Positions 22,544-23,936 of a stretch of DNA of 23,936 bases are shown in pieces. Made by a program: the position numbers and the translations under genes. The DNA is from Balneolales bacterium (GTDB lineage Bacteria; Bacteroidota; Rhodothermia; Balneolales; Natronogracilivirgulaceae): positions 1-23,936 of the forward strand of contig SLLP01000014.1 of NCBI GenBank assembly GCA_007133995.1, written 5' to 3'. A model generated the notes under the pieces. The model was given only the letters and a program-made list of their open reading frames with translations, was not told the origin of the DNA and ran no database searches. How positions within the stretch are numbered: the stretch's first letter is position 1; the number at the start of each line of letters is the position of its first letter.

Positions 22544-22922
22544 GGCTGGCTTCCGTCAGTTTGCGGACAGCCCCGGCGAGCTGTTCCACGGTGAACGGTT
22601 TGTGTACAAATCCGGCGTTCAGGTCTTCAAAATGGCGGATTTGCCGTCTGTTGCTCTCCGAAGAGATGATAAGAATGGGTATTTGTGACCCGTTTTGGTG
22701 CGACCGGATGCGCCGGAGCATTTCCCGCCCGTCCATGACCGGCATGTTGATGTCCAGGAACAGCAGATGCACCGGTTGCAGGTCCAGCATCTCCAGCCCC
22801 TTTTTACCATCGGGGGCCTCATAGATGCTTCCAAGCTCCAGACCGGTCATCCTCAGGGTGCGGGCAATCACCTCCCTGGTGACCGAACAGTCGTCTACGA
22901 TAAGTACGTTGATTTTCGCCAT
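22533..22922 (-). CDS. Second CheY-like response regulator (paralog of cheY)
   Basis: A stand-alone receiver domain of 129 residues from the ATG at 22922. It keeps Asp10/Asp11 (IVDDC), Asp57 in LLFLDINMPVMDG, the Ser/Thr position in IISSES, and Lys in HKPFTVEQ. It is clearly related to the CheY at 20570-20950 (RTL-M-G, EA-G-GL--L, DINMPVMDG---ML--R, SESN, HKPFT), suggesting duplication within the operon. An upstream ATG at 22934 is an alternative start, and GGATGAG lies before the chosen one. It lies between cheD and cheX, so cheX may act on it. Whether it binds the motor or acts as a phosphate sink is unknown. Confidence 0.88.
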   Translation of the reverse strand: MAKINVLIVDDCSVTREVIARTLRMTGLELGSIYEAPDGKKGLEMLDLQPVHLLFLDINMPVMDGREMLRRIRSHQNGSQIPILIISSESNRRQIRHFEDLNAGFVHKPFTVEQLAGAVRKLTEASHEQ

Positions 22923-22964
22923 GAGCTCATCCATTATGGCTTGATTGATTCAGTGGGAGACATT

Positions 22965-23474
22965 TCAGGTTCCATACGTCCCGGTTCGTTTTCCTTCAAG
23001 CTGAAAGAAGGGTTTTTTGTTGATCGTGATGAGCCCGTCGCTCATCCGCAGTGACATGGTGCGGGATGTCATGCCGCCGACATCCTGGGCGGCAATAATG
23101 AATCCGTTTTTCCATAGCAGCTTGCGCAGGATGGTAAAATTGCGCTGGCCAATCTTGAAATAGTCTGACGACTGGCCGTTCTTCATGCTAGCGCCGCCCG
23201 CCACAACCACCACCAGGTTCTTCTTGGTTGCACCGTACTCGTAGGATGTTTCGAGCAGCTCCGAAAAACCGGTATCCACGTACATGGCCGGTTTGAGCAG
23301 GGCCTTGGACGGATCGGCCTTGGAGAGCGGCAGCATTACATGCAACAGGCCGCCCACCATGGCTACCGGGTCATACAACGTCACCCCCAGGCAGCTGCCC
23401 AGGGCATAGGTAATCAATTCCTCCCCGGGGTTTCCGGAAACTTTGAAATCACTGACGCCTACGGTGGTCTTCAT
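22965..23474 (-). CDS. cheD: Chemoreceptor glutamine deamidase CheD
   Basis: CheD deamidates glutamines in chemoreceptors. The 169-residue product has the catalytic residues Cys28 in TYALGSCLGV, His45 in GGLLHVMLP, and a Thr (Thr22) beside the Cys loop. AGGASM and the C-terminal IAAQDVGGMTSRTMSLRM are conserved in the family. It begins 3 bases after the cheR stop and is likely translated with it. Known CheD activity is tuned by CheC, which is not seen here; CheX and the CheC-like domain of the FliN-like protein are the nearest relatives. Confidence 0.96.
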   Translation of the reverse strand: MKTTVGVSDFKVSGNPGEELITYALGSCLGVTLYDPVAMVGGLLHVMLPLSKADPSKALLKPAMYVDTGFSELLETSYEYGATKKNLVVVVAGGASMKNGQSSDYFKIGQRNFTILRKLLWKNGFIIAAQDVGGMTSRTMSLRMSDGLITINKKPFFQLEGKRTGTYGT

Positions 23475-23477
23475 GCA

Positions 23478-23936
23478 CTACCTGATTTTTTGATATACGG
23501 CCGGACGGATATTGCGCAGGTTGGGGTTGCTTCCCTGCAGGCCTTCCGAGTGCCCCAGGAACAGATATCCCCCCGGTTCCAGCATCTGCTGAAACCGTGA
23601 CACCAGCTGCTGCTGCGTCTCCCGGTTGAAGTAGATCATCACATTCCGGCACATGATAATATGGAACGGCCCACTCATGGGCCAGCTTTCCTTCAGGTTG
23701 AGCCGCGCATAACTGATCATGCGGCGCACATCCTTATTCAACAGATATGCGGGCGGGCTCCCCGGTATCTTTGAAAAATATCTGTTTACGACAAAGCCGG
23801 GCAGCCCCTGAAACAGCTCAGCGGCATAGATTCCCTGCTTGCCGGTCTGAAGCATCGACTGCGAGATGTCCGTGGCCAGGATCTTCAGGCTGCCCCTGGC
23901 GGGCTCCGTCCGCTCCTCCAGCCAGGTAATTGCGCA
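23478..23936 (-). CDS. cheR: Chemotaxis protein methyltransferase CheR, C-terminal part; 5' end outside window
   Basis: CheR adds methyl groups to chemoreceptor glutamates using S-adenosylmethionine. The frame is open to the right edge of the window, so the N-terminal domain and start are missing. The 152 visible residues include SLKILATDIS (SAM-binding strand with acidic Asp), RLNL, IIMCRNVMIYF, LEPGGYLFLGHSEGL and the C-terminal PAVYQKI, all typical of CheR. A Met inside the frame (23855) is not the real start. It is the first visible gene of the chemotaxis operon. Confidence 0.95.
   Translation of the reverse strand, partial: CAITWLEERTEPARGSLKILATDISQSMLQTGKQGIYAAELFQGLPGFVVNRYFSKIPGSPPAYLLNKDVRRMISYARLNLKESWPMSGPFHIIMCRNVMIYFNRETQQQLVSRFQQMLEPGGYLFLGHSEGLQGSNPNLRNIRPAVYQKIR

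Overview
This window is almost entirely a flagellar and chemotaxis locus of a Gram-negative bacterium. It holds an unbroken minus-strand run of about 21 flagellar genes in a conserved order: flgB-flgC-(small gene)-fliE-fliF-fliG-fliH-fliI-fliJ-motE-like-fliK-flgD-flgE-motA-motB-fliL-fliM-fliN/Y-like-fliO-fliP-fliQ-fliR. The source is not identifiable with certainty. A halophilic or marine member of the Bacteroidota/Balneolota/Rhodothermota side of the tree is a reasonable guess. It rests on mid-50s %GC by eye, few strong Shine-Dalgarno sites, a FliM without the proteobacterial N-terminus, a FliN with a CheC-like N-domain, and a sodium-type MotA. This is inference only.

Layout. Positions 1-567 (+) carry the 3' end of a sigma-28 (fliA) gene and a small basic ORF, pointing at the convergent 3' end of the big operon. 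Positions 665-18976 (-) are the flagellar operon: rod, MS-ring, switch, export ATPase complex, hook cap, hook, hook-length control, stator, C-ring and export gate (FliOPQR). FlhA and FlhB are not in the window. Positions 18977-19395 are a divergent 419-base intergenic region with an excellent sigma-54 (RpoN) promoter pointing into flgB. Positions 19396-20454 (+) encode a soluble PAS-type histidine kinase. Positions 20570-23936 (-) are a chemotaxis operon, cheR(partial)-cheD-cheY paralog-cheX-cheB-cheY. No cheA, cheW or receptor gene is visible.

How it works together. The likely scheme is a sigma-54 promoter driving early flagellar genes, probably under an NtrC-type activator outside the window paired with the divergent kinase (compare FlrBC/FleSR), with fliA serving a late class. 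CheR, CheB and CheD modify receptors, CheX removes CheY phosphate, and two CheY-like proteins could signal the motor. The least conventional parts are the C-ring output side (FliM has no CheY-docking peptide; the FliN-like protein has a degenerate CheC/CheX-like N-domain), two small unassigned proteins with similar C-terminal tails, and several short tandem or inverted repeats placed exactly at gene junctions (motA leader, fliH/fliI, kinase/cheY, inside fliK).
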